From the NCBI GenBank assembly GCA_040772065.1, contig JAXGYX010000001.1:2232001-2296000 (forward strand): 64,000 bases of DNA. Direction: 5' to 3'. Each line of letters starts with the position of its first letter. The stretch's first letter is position 1. The DNA comes from JAXGYX01 sp040772065. Its GTDB lineage: Bacteria; Bacillota; Clostridia; Saccharofermentanales; Fastidiosipilaceae. Below, in pieces: positions 54,693-61,769 of this stretch. The notes beneath the pieces were generated by a model that saw nothing but the letters and a program-made list of their open reading frames with translations, searched no databases and had not been told where the DNA came from. The position numbers and the translations under genes were made by a program.

Positions 54693-54752
54693 TGTATTTT
54701 ATGTTGTTATATAAATATGGTTTCTTGTTAAATAAGATGAAATATTTTTTAG

Positions 54753-55295
54753 TCAAGTCCATAATCCTGTGTAAAATACTATACAATGTTTTACCGAGTT
54801 ATTCAAATATTTCATCCTTCTCCTATAAACAGGGATGGCCAGAATCAAAATTATTCCATAGTTGAGGATTGTATTTCCTGTTTGATTTTCAAATAAAGTA
54901 ATCTGCGTGAATGATTCTTTTACTACTCCAAAGACTATAAGAATGGAAGAAATCAAATCAAGTGCTAGAGGAAAAGCAATGGACATTCCTATGATAGAAA
55001 TGATTAAATTCAGCACAGAACTAATTTTTGGAAGCTTATTGTGAATGAAAACAATTAGAATCCCATAGGCTAAGGTTGCAAGAATTCCAACACCAATATC
55101 TAGCACATAAACCATCCAGCCAGTCACCATTTTATTTGGTACAAATTGATGGATGTAGTATGTCGATAGACCAAAAACCAGTGCGAAGTCTATAGCATAG
55201 GCGGAAATTTTTACTGAGTATTCAGCAATTAATTTGAATAATGTAATCGCAGCTACAACTGAGAATGCGATTACCATAAAAAGTATTGCGTACAT
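54753..55295 (-). CDS. Polytopic membrane protein of unknown function
   Basis: A ~180-residue protein with about five membrane segments (AILFMVIAFSVVAAITLFKL, YAIDFALVFGLSTYYI, GVGILATLAYGILIVFI, VLNLIISIIGMSIAFPLAL, ILNYGIILILAIPVY). The ATG at 55295 lies 4 bases after AGGAGG inside the end of the ImmA/IrrE gene, so the two are co-expressed. Its stop codon falls exactly at the end of the Tn916 block, so the natural C-terminus may have been cut when the block was inserted or deleted. I do not recognise the family. Confidence 0.65.
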   Translation of the reverse strand: MYAILFMVIAFSVVAAITLFKLIAEYSVKISAYAIDFALVFGLSTYYIHQFVPNKMVTGWMVYVLDIGVGILATLAYGILIVFIHNKLPKISSVLNLIISIIGMSIAFPLALDLISSILIVFGVVKESFTQITLFENQTGNTILNYGIILILAIPVYRRRMKYLNNSVKHCIVFYTGLWT

Positions 55296-55303
55296 ATTGC
55301 CTC

Positions 55304-55867
55304 CTAGCATTCAGACCAATCATCTTTATCTGGTCGGTAGTTTTTTAAGAAGTCCCCACGAGGTCTTTCAACACAACATTCATTTAAATTAAGCAGTCCA
55401 AGTTTTACCATTTCAGATATCTTTAAATTTACCAGATTGATGTCTACTCCCAGTTCATAAGAGAGGTCTACATCATCTATTTGTCCACGAAGAAGTGGGA
55501 TGATATCTTCATCAGCAATGAGCAAATGAGCTGCGAAAATATTTGCTTCAAGTTCATTCTTTGAGTTATCAACAAAGAGACCATTTTCATGGAATGCTAC
55601 TCCGCTAATGACTTGGTCACGATGTAACTGATCATGTCCTAATTCATGTGCAAGTATTAAATCTTTCTGTCTTCCAACCTCAGTAGAAATGAAAATAAAT
55701 CTATTGCGTTGTATGACATGGTACATTCCAAGAAGGTGCTTTGTGTCTTCAAGAGGGCAGACCTTGATGTTCAAAAACCAAATAAGTTCATTGGGGTCCC
55801 TCGTCTTGTATTTTTTAATCAAAGATTGAACCTTTTCATAGATCCAACGATTTGACAAGATACACAC
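55304..55867 (-). CDS. ImmA/IrrE-family metallopeptidase
   Basis: A 187-residue zinc peptidase. LILAHELGHDQLHRD gives the HExxH motif (His74, Glu75, His78) and NELEANIFAAHLL the third ligand. In ICEBs1 and several phages, ImmA cuts the repressor ImmR and switches excision on. Here the XRE repressor gene lies 5 bases upstream in the same leftward operon, the same pairing. A GTG start at 55867 follows AAGGTAGG. It probably controls ICE excision or the adjacent rightward genes; this is inferred from the pairing. Confidence 0.87.
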   Translation of the reverse strand: MCILSNRWIYEKVQSLIKKYKTRDPNELIWFLNIKVCPLEDTKHLLGMYHVIQRNRFIFISTEVGRQKDLILAHELGHDQLHRDQVISGVAFHENGLFVDNSKNELEANIFAAHLLIADEDIIPLLRGQIDDVDLSYELGVDINLVNLKISEMVKLGLLNLNECCVERPRGDFLKNYRPDKDDWSEC

Positions 55868-55872
55868 CTACC

Positions 55873-56274
55873 TTACTTTTTGTTCTTACGACCATACTTT
55901 TTATTCTCTTCTTTTGCTTTCCAATAAGCTTCGGTTAGTGCTTGAATAGCAGCATCTTTATCATTATCTGAGAGTTCTCCCCCAGCAAAAAGGGCAACGA
56001 GACCTTCAGTTAAAGCTTGGGCCTTTCTAGCTTCACCTTGACCGTATTTATTCGCAACTTCAGAAACGAAAATATCATCATTTTCTAAGAGGTAATTGTA
56101 ATCACACTGCATTACTTTCGCAATTTTTTCGTAGGTTTCCATACTCTTAGGGAAGCGTTGACCAGTTTCATAAAAGTACAAAGTCTTTGGACTTATTTCT
56201 ATTTGCTTTGCGAAATTCTCCCTTGTAATCTTGTTCTCTGAGCGATATTTTTTTAGTTTTTCTCCAAAATTCAT
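55873..56274 (-). CDS. XRE-family repressor paired with the ImmA-like protease
   Basis: A 133-residue protein. Residues ~1-65 form a Cro/C1 HTH (FGEKLKKYRSENKITRENFA ... SPKTLYFYETGQRFPKSMET). Residues ~70-133 are a helical region (EARKAQALTEGLVALFAGGE) that could be the protease target. The ATG at 56274 lies 7 bases after AGGAGG. The divergent space to its right holds repeated AAGTACTT-type palindromes, probably its operators. Confidence 0.85.
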   Translation of the reverse strand: MNFGEKLKKYRSENKITRENFAKQIEISPKTLYFYETGQRFPKSMETYEKIAKVMQCDYNYLLENDDIFVSEVANKYGQGEARKAQALTEGLVALFAGGELSDNDKDAAIQALTEAYWKAKEENKKYGRKNKK

Positions 56275-56300
56275 ATTTTTGTTCCTCCTAGTTAGTTTCA

Positions 56301-56392
56301 AAGTACTTATTATTTAATATTTCGGAACTTAAGTACTTGTTTTTAATCGCAAAATAGTTTATTATATTCATTAATAAGAACTTAAGTACCTA
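56301..56392. promoter_or_regulatory. Divergent control region with palindromic operators
   Basis: Three related sites occur: AAGTACTT (56301-56308), GAACTTAAGTACTTG (56325-56339) and GAACTTAAGTACCTA (56378-56392). They lie between the leftward repressor gene and the rightward ArpU-like gene, so one repressor could control both directions. TATATTATAT at 56391-56400 suits a rightward -10 region. Confidence 0.65.
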
Positions 56393-56437
56393 TATTATAT
56401 CCTTTCATGTACAAAAATACAAGTTTAAAATCAAGAG

Positions 56438-57070
56438 GTGAGAAAATTGAGGAAAACTAAAACACTAAAGCAAATTGAGCGGCTATACCAGGAACAGAGC
56501 TTAGATGTACTTACTATTTACGAGCGATCAAAAGCTCTATTAGAGATATATCGTAATGTCGTTTGGTCACTTAAGAATACTGCTGATTCCATGATTTATG
56601 AGACTCAAGAGACCTATGGGAAAGACTTAGATGAAGCACTCATTTATCTTTCGACTTTTGCTCCTGAGTTTAAAAGACAAGACTTTGAAAGCGGTGTCAG
56701 TCACCTGTTTGAATCAAAGTGGCTAATTGAAATTATAGATAAGTCTCTGGTCAAAATTAAGGATTATCCAGAATTTGGAGAAATATATTCAGCTATTTTA
56801 ATGCAGTGCTATCTTGGAAAAACGAAAACAAAAGATGCTGCTTGTATGCAGATGTTGAACCTAGAAAGAAGCTGCTACTACCAGCGAAAAAGAGAAGCCA
56901 TTACTCTTTTAGGCGTTTCCCTATGGGGATTTGAATTGCCTAGAATAATTCAGGAATTGCATGAAGAGAATCTTAAGGCGATTTATTATGAGGAGATAAA
57001 ATCAACGATTCCAATTTATACAACCGAGGACCTGGCTCGAATGGTGGAAAAGAAAATAAAGCCAAAGTAG
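56438..57070 (+). CDS. ArpU/RinA-like phage-type regulator (tentative)
   Basis: A 210-residue helical protein. The C-terminal part (YSAILMQCYLGKTKTKDAAC ... LERSCYYQRKREAITLLGVS) resembles the helix-turn-helix region of ArpU-family late regulators, in which a Tyr-Tyr-x-x-(K/R) recognition helix precedes Ala-x-x-Leu-Leu. The start is GTG at 56438 or TTG at 56447; AAGAGGTG suits the latter. It faces the repressor gene across the operator region, as an activator released by derepression would. The family assignment is uncertain. Confidence 0.55.
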   Translation: MRKLRKTKTLKQIERLYQEQSLDVLTIYERSKALLEIYRNVVWSLKNTADSMIYETQETYGKDLDEALIYLSTFAPEFKRQDFESGVSHLFESKWLIEIIDKSLVKIKDYPEFGEIYSAILMQCYLGKTKTKDAACMQMLNLERSCYYQRKREAITLLGVSLWGFELPRIIQELHEENLKAIYYEEIKSTIPIYTTEDLARMVEKKIKPK

Positions 57071-57324
57071 TTGCAGATTGAATGCCGACTGATATTGGAC
57101 TAGCTGCCGAGTACGTTCGAATTGAATGTGTACTGAAGTACCTATAGACTGATAACATGGGGCAGCCCGAAAACTAAATAAGAAAGGCAAGAGACCGAGG
57201 AGAAATATCCTGGGTCTTTTTTTATGCCGTTTTTCAGGAGGGACTATGTATCAGTGCAGAGCTCCTCCTTTTTGATTTCAAGAACAAAGCAGAAACAAAA
57301 CTTGAAATTAATTAGGAGGATACC
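57071..57324 (+). ncRNA. Structured non-coding segment between the ArpU-like and sigma-like genes
   Basis: This 254-base space has no gene. GCTGCC (57103-57108) pairs with GGCAGC (57161-57166) around an inner hairpin AGTAC / GTACT (57110-57114 with 57130-57134). A terminator follows at 57192-57223: AGACC and AGGA pair with TCCT and GGTCT, then seven T residues. A last dyad with GGAGG/CCTCC lies at about 57238-57274. It may be a 3'-end or trans-acting RNA. Confidence 0.4.
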
Positions 57325-57735
57325 ATGAGTAAAGAATATTTTATTTTCGTTGAAGGAAAACGAATTGTAGTAAGCAAAGAGGTGTACCAAGCATACTGGC
57401 ATGAAACAAATAAAGAGAATTATCAAAGGCGGCTGGATAGAGAAAACCAGCTGCTTTTCTTTTGTGACTTAGATCATGACGGAAACTTTGAGGGAAATCT
57501 TATTGACCAAAATGTCGATGTAGAAAAACTCGTTGAAACTCGCCAAAGAATTGAAGAACTGAATAGAGCATTAGCTTCTCTAACAAATGAAGAAAGGGAA
57601 ATCATTGATGCCCTTTATTTCCGTGATGAAACAACAAGGAATGTTGCCAGTAGCTTTGGACTTCATCAAACCAGCCTAATCAGAAAAAGGAATCAGATTC
57701 TAAAGAAACTAAAAATAATTTTAGAAAATTTCTAA
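57325..57735 (+). CDS. Sigma-70 region 4-like protein
   Basis: A 136-residue protein. The first part (EYFIFVEGKRIVVSKEVYQA) and the centre match small sigma-factor-like proteins of ICEs and phages. The C-terminus (SLTNEEREIIDALYFRDETT ... SFGLHQTSLIRKRNQILKKL) is a sigma region 4 HTH. It may redirect RNA polymerase to ICE promoters such as that of the recombinase operon. Similar proteins (one per element) precede the recombinases of many Tn1549-type ICEs. The start follows TTAGGAGGA. Confidence 0.75.
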   Translation: MSKEYFIFVEGKRIVVSKEVYQAYWHETNKENYQRRLDRENQLLFFCDLDHDGNFEGNLIDQNVDVEKLVETRQRIEELNRALASLTNEEREIIDALYFRDETTRNVASSFGLHQTSLIRKRNQILKKLKIILENF

Positions 57736-57752
57736 GTTAGGTGTGTTCAAGA

Positions 57753-57807
57753 GGGTCGAATTTTCACTCTAAAGGTGAGGGGGAATTTGATCCTTTTTGC
57801 TTTTTTA
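57753..57807 (+). terminator. Terminator after the sigma-like gene
   Basis: GGGTCGAATTTTC (57753-57765) pairs with GGAATTTGATCC (57782-57793) using several wobbles, followed by TTTTTGCTTTTTT. It isolates the structured segment that follows. Confidence 0.7.
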
Positions 57808-57884
57808 CCAAACGACAAGTCGGTAAGTGCAAAGAAAAAAGGACTCCTCTCCCATTAGGGACTGATCCTTGAAAACTGAATAGA

Positions 57885-58150
57885 CCATAACGAGACGTTA
57901 ATCAAAGTGTAGCGTGTATGCATCTTCGCCGAAACCTTCCTGCCACGAGTTGGTAAAAATAAATACCTGTTTGTCCAGACAGAGGAAACAAGGAAGCGAG
58001 CGATAAAAGATGACTGAAAAATGGAAGTCGGGAACTTTCATTCGCAGGGACCACTTTGAGGACAATGATACTTCTACAGTTGAAGCCGGCTCATCTGAAC
58101 AGGGGCGGAGGTGAGATTCCTATGTAGCTAACCCATAGCACTCGTTAATG
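57885..58150 (+). ncRNA. Candidate large structured RNA upstream of the recombinase operon
   Basis: About 265 bases without a convincing gene but with a consistent set of nested stems. TAACGAG (57888-57894) pairs with CTCGTTA (58141-58147) and closes the structure. Inside are CTTCCT/AGGAAG (57936-57996), a CTGTTT hairpin with a GTCC loop (57967-57982), AATGGAAGT/ACTTTCATT (58020-58042), CTTC/GAAG (58071-58085), CTCATCT/AGGTGAG (58090-58115) and CTATG/CATAG (58120-58138). It lies between the sigma-like gene and the recombinases. I recall very similar sequence in other ICEs of this kind but cannot check it. Confidence 0.5.
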
Positions 58151-58200
58151 TCAAAAAACTTATTTTAAAAGCCAAAACTAATAGAAACGAGGAAAAAGCT

Positions 58201-58374
58201 ATGAGTTGCAAAGTAATGATCGTTGAAAACAACGAGACACTAGAACAAGTCATATTAGTTGATTATATAAATGGATTTGAAGTGACATGTGAGATGAATC
58301 AAGAAGATTTCCTCAACATTTTACTATCAGAGTGCACCAAACATTGCATGCTGAGTGAGTACGCACAAATCTAA
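58201..58374 (+). CDS. Small 57-residue acidic protein before the recombinases
   Basis: A complete frame MSCKVMIVENNETLEQVILV, continuing with a pattern of short strands and a C-terminal helix (EDFLNILLSECTKHCMLSEY). GAGGAAAAA precedes the ATG. It lies between the structured RNA candidate and the recombinase triplet and could be a directionality factor or regulator; there is no family match I can name. Confidence 0.6.
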   Translation: MSCKVMIVENNETLEQVILVDYINGFEVTCEMNQEDFLNILLSECTKHCMLSEYAQI

Positions 58375-58480
58375 TATTAGCCGCTGACATTTTAGGTAAA
58401 GGGCGGTAAGATTTAGATGTGGAAGCTTTGAATCCTTAAATAACTATTTGCAATGAGTAACGATTTAAGGAGGAAAAGTA

Positions 58481-60124
58481 ATGAAAAAATTAGCAGTAAT
58501 GTATCTAAGGCTATCACGAGATGATGGCGAAGAAATCGAAAGTAATTCCATTTCCAGTCAAAGAGAACTCATAAAAGCCTATGGCAAACAGCATGGGCTA
58601 AATATTTCATGTGAGTATGTAGATGATGGTGTAAGTGGAGCAACCTTCAACAGACCATCATTTAAAAGAATGATGGAAGACCTTGAAAAAGGAAAAATTG
58701 AAACGATTGTCGTAAAAGACCTATCTCGATTTGGTCGTGACTATATCGAAACTGGGAAGTATCTTCAAAAGATTTTTCCAGAGAAAAAAGTTCGTTTTAT
58801 TTCAATCAATGATAATTATGATTCAATGAATGCAGATGCAAATGATACCCACCTTGTTTTACCAATAAAGAACTTTATCAATGACAGCTATTGTCGTGAT
58901 ATTTCCATGAAGGTGAAAAGTTCTCAACAGATGAAGCGAAAAAAGGGTGAGTTTATAGGTGCGTTTGCTCCTTTTGGTTACAAGAAAAATCCTAATGATA
59001 AACATCAGCTGATCATTGACCAAGAAGTAAAGCGAATCATTGAAACCATTTTCAATAAGAAGGTAGATGGCTATTCATCAAGTTCCATTGCGAAATACCT
59101 AAATGAACTTGGAATAGTAACGCCTGCTCGTCACAGGGAAAAGAAGCTTGGCGATAGTGTGGGCTTTGTTGGCAAAGACAGAAAATGGGATGCGAAGATG
59201 ATTAACAGAGTCATCAGCAACCCTGTTTATATAGGAACGCTAGAGCAAGGAAAACAAATGAAGCTCAACTACAAAAGTGATAAGCGAATCGATATAAAAA
59301 AGGAAGACTGGGTAGTCATTGAAAATGCTCACAAGGGTATCGTATCTCAAAGCATATTTGCCATCGCAAATGAAATGCTACTTCGAGATGTGAATAGCCG
59401 AGGCATACCAGGTCTTTTTAGTGGCATGCTCTTTTGTAAAGATTGTGGCTCGCAAATGATTAGACGGGTTGTGAAGTATAAAGACAAGACCAATGTTTTC
59501 TATATCTGCGGTAGCCACAATGATAGTGGTGAGTGTTCTAGGCATAGTGTAAAGGAAGATGAGCTTAAGGATGTTGTTGAACATCTCCTAAATGATTTCT
59601 TACACTACAATGAACGAATTTATCACCATGCTTTAAGGCAAGATTTTAATTCGATTGAATTTAAAGCTGAGGTAGAAGATCTGCTTCAAGAGAAAAAGAA
59701 ATACGAAACACTTCGTCAATCCTTATTTATGGACTTGGAAGATGATCTCATTACGGAGGAAGAATTCAATCGATTTAGAGCAAGCTATGCTTTGAAGATT
59801 AAAGAAATTTCTGTGCAAATAGAAAACAAGAATAAAATAATGAACGAGGTTCAAGAGAAAATTCGCAATCGCCAGTGGCTTATTGATTTAGATGAACTAA
59901 AGGAAGATGGCAAGCTTGATCGCAAACGTTTAGTCTATCTGGTCAATCGTATCAAGATAGGTGAAGAGAAGAAAATCTCTGTGGTGTTCAACCATATGGA
60001 TGAACTGAATGCACTGGAAACACTAATCAAGCAAGCACAAATAAAGGAGAAATCAAAGGAAGGAAAACTGATTGCCTTCCCTTTAAATCGTGTCAGTGGT
60101 GATGAGGTGGTATGTCATGGCTAG
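58481..60124 (+). CDS. Large serine recombinase 1 of the ICE integrase triplet
   Basis: A 547-residue large serine recombinase. Catalytic Ser12 lies in MYLRLSRDDG; the resolvase domain continues with DDGVSGATFNRPSF and VKDLSRFGRDYIETG. The recombinase domain follows (~165-310). A zinc ribbon has CKDCGSQMIRR and FYICGSHNDSGECSRH (~325-360). A coiled coil (~400-465) and a C-terminal domain complete it. The gene follows TTAAGGAGG by 8 bases and overlaps recombinase 2 by 8. Together the three probably integrate the ICE at the mod motif and excise it. Confidence 0.93.
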   Translation: MKKLAVMYLRLSRDDGEEIESNSISSQRELIKAYGKQHGLNISCEYVDDGVSGATFNRPSFKRMMEDLEKGKIETIVVKDLSRFGRDYIETGKYLQKIFPEKKVRFISINDNYDSMNADANDTHLVLPIKNFINDSYCRDISMKVKSSQQMKRKKGEFIGAFAPFGYKKNPNDKHQLIIDQEVKRIIETIFNKKVDGYSSSSIAKYLNELGIVTPARHREKKLGDSVGFVGKDRKWDAKMINRVISNPVYIGTLEQGKQMKLNYKSDKRIDIKKEDWVVIENAHKGIVSQSIFAIANEMLLRDVNSRGIPGLFSGMLFCKDCGSQMIRRVVKYKDKTNVFYICGSHNDSGECSRHSVKEDELKDVVEHLLNDFLHYNERIYHHALRQDFNSIEFKAEVEDLLQEKKKYETLRQSLFMDLEDDLITEEEFNRFRASYALKIKEISVQIENKNKIMNEVQEKIRNRQWLIDLDELKEDGKLDRKRLVYLVNRIKIGEEKKISVVFNHMDELNALETLIKQAQIKEKSKEGKLIAFPLNRVSGDEVVCHG

Positions 60125-61769
60125 AACATCAAGACGATACGAAATACAAAAAGAAGAAATATCAAAATCGGTTTATCGTGCTGGCGTTTATGTTAGGCTT
60201 TCAAGTGAGAGACACGAAGAATGGAGAGAAAAATCTTCTTCTCCCAAAGCACAAGCTTATATATGTGAGGAACACGCAAAAAGCAATGGTATACAGGTGA
60301 TTCAAGTGTATGAAGATTATGAGTACTCTGGTACAAACTTTGAAAGACCTGCCTATATTCAGATGATGTCTGATGTTCGAAATGGAAAGATTAACTGCAT
60401 TATTGTGCGTGATTTGTCTAGGCTTGGTCGAGAGCATATTGAGATGGGACAACTGATAGACAAAGTATTTCCATTTCTGGGCGTGCGATTTATTTCTGTT
60501 ACCGATAATCTAGATACCATAGATGGACTGGATAATAACAAGTCCTTTGAGGTCATGCTTAAAAATATCATCAATGATATGTATGCAAAGGACATTTCAT
60601 CAAAAATTATTTCAGCCAAACATACAAGAGCAAAAGAAGGCTATTTCATTGGCTCGGTTCCGCCCTATGGATATAAAATTGAAAAGACACCAAAGGGCCA
60701 GAAACTGGTCATCAATGAAGATACAGCTCCAATCGTTCGTCAGATATTTGATTGGACATTTGAAGGAAAAAGCCAATATGAAGTTACACTTGAGCTTAAT
60801 CGATTAAGAATTGCTACAGCCACTCATTACCATAAAACTGGTGAAATTTATCGACCAGAAGATGGTCAAGAATGGAGTAAAGGCACGGTAGCAAAGATGC
60901 TAATCAATGAGACCTATACAGGCACACTCAAGCAAGGAAAAAGAAAGCAGAGTCTCGTCAAAGGAGAAACACAGCATTCTACAGATCCAGAGGATTGGAT
61001 TGTAGCTAAAAACGCTCATGAAGCGATTATATTGGATGAAGAGTTTCAGCAAATTCAAAAGATTAGACGTGAACGTAAAGACAATCACTATTTTGCTTCT
61101 GAAAGGAATGACTTAGTGAGAGATCCTGAAAACCGCTATCTAGGACTTGTATTTCTAAAGGATACTGAAAGAGCTTTGTATCGAAGAACAAGAATTTATG
61201 GGAAGAATGAAAAGAGATTACTCTATTGTTTCCAACCGGATAATTACACAGGGAAAAGCTTAGAGAAAGTGAATATCTTTATTACCGAAGAAAACTTAGA
61301 TGCGATGGTGCTTCAAACGATTCAAGGAATCGCTTCTCAATTGATTTCAGAGAAGAGCTTCTTGGAGACAATTAAAAATAAATTTTTGAGAAGGAAAGAA
61401 GTTGCAGAGACTGGACTTATAGAGCTTACAATAAAAAAAGATTTATCGGAAGCTGCTATTGCTCGCTTATATGAACGCTATGCCATAGGAAGCCTTGATA
61501 AAGCGAAATACATCATGCTTAAGGAGGATGAATCAAGGAAACATGCAAGTTATTGTTCGGAGATTTCTAGGCTAGAGATGATGATTTCAAACCTTAAAAA
61601 AGATGAAAGAAAAAGCAGAAAAATTGCAAGAACGATTTTTCAGGCAAGGAAAGAGACAAAACTTTCTGCTGAAGTCATCAAGGAGTTAATCGAAAGAATT
61701 GATGTTATTTCAAAAACTGAGATAGAGATTCATTTCTTATATGATTTTAGTGAGAACGGAGGTATCTAA
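60117..61769 (+). CDS. Large serine recombinase 2 of the triplet (degenerate zinc ribbon)
   Basis: A 550-residue paralogue. Catalytic Ser is in AGVYVRLSSERHEEW; the core shows YSGTNFERPAYIQM and VRDLSRLGREHIEMG. The zinc-ribbon region reads LVFLKDTERALYRRTRIYGK ... LLYCFQPDNY, with the CxxC pairs lost, unlike recombinases 1 and 3. I chose the ATG at 60117 after GAGGTGG; a TTG/GTG extension to 60090 is also open. It overlaps the genes on both sides (8 bases and 1 base), so all three are made together. The missing ribbon suggests it specialised, for example in binding a different half-site. Confidence 0.92.
   Translation: MARTSRRYEIQKEEISKSVYRAGVYVRLSSERHEEWREKSSSPKAQAYICEEHAKSNGIQVIQVYEDYEYSGTNFERPAYIQMMSDVRNGKINCIIVRDLSRLGREHIEMGQLIDKVFPFLGVRFISVTDNLDTIDGLDNNKSFEVMLKNIINDMYAKDISSKIISAKHTRAKEGYFIGSVPPYGYKIEKTPKGQKLVINEDTAPIVRQIFDWTFEGKSQYEVTLELNRLRIATATHYHKTGEIYRPEDGQEWSKGTVAKMLINETYTGTLKQGKRKQSLVKGETQHSTDPEDWIVAKNAHEAIILDEEFQQIQKIRRERKDNHYFASERNDLVRDPENRYLGLVFLKDTERALYRRTRIYGKNEKRLLYCFQPDNYTGKSLEKVNIFITEENLDAMVLQTIQGIASQLISEKSFLETIKNKFLRRKEVAETGLIELTIKKDLSEAAIARLYERYAIGSLDKAKYIMLKEDESRKHASYCSEISRLEMMISNLKKDERKSRKIARTIFQARKETKLSAEVIKELIERIDVISKTEIEIHFLYDFSENGGI

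Larger units (their letters stand above)
40651..54752 (+). mobile_element. Tn916-derived block without recombination genes
   Basis: The gene order orf24-orf23-orf22-orf21-oriT-orf20-orf19-orf18-orf17-orf16-orf15-orf14-orf13-tet(M) leader-tet(M) is that of Tn916. It begins with a terminus-like sequence holding tandem repeats and ends at GAAATATTTTTTA (about 54740-54752). In Tn916, orf6, orf9, orf7, orf8, xis and int follow this point; none is present, and unrelated leftward genes start at once. The block therefore cannot excise by itself and travels as part of the larger ICE. The boundaries are judged from memory of Tn916. Confidence 0.85.

Noticed and set aside
57841..58200. Group II intron or rRNA spacer fragment
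   Set aside because: No reverse transcriptase gene, no domain V-like hairpin and no rRNA sequence; the words TTGAAAACTGAATA alone are not enough.
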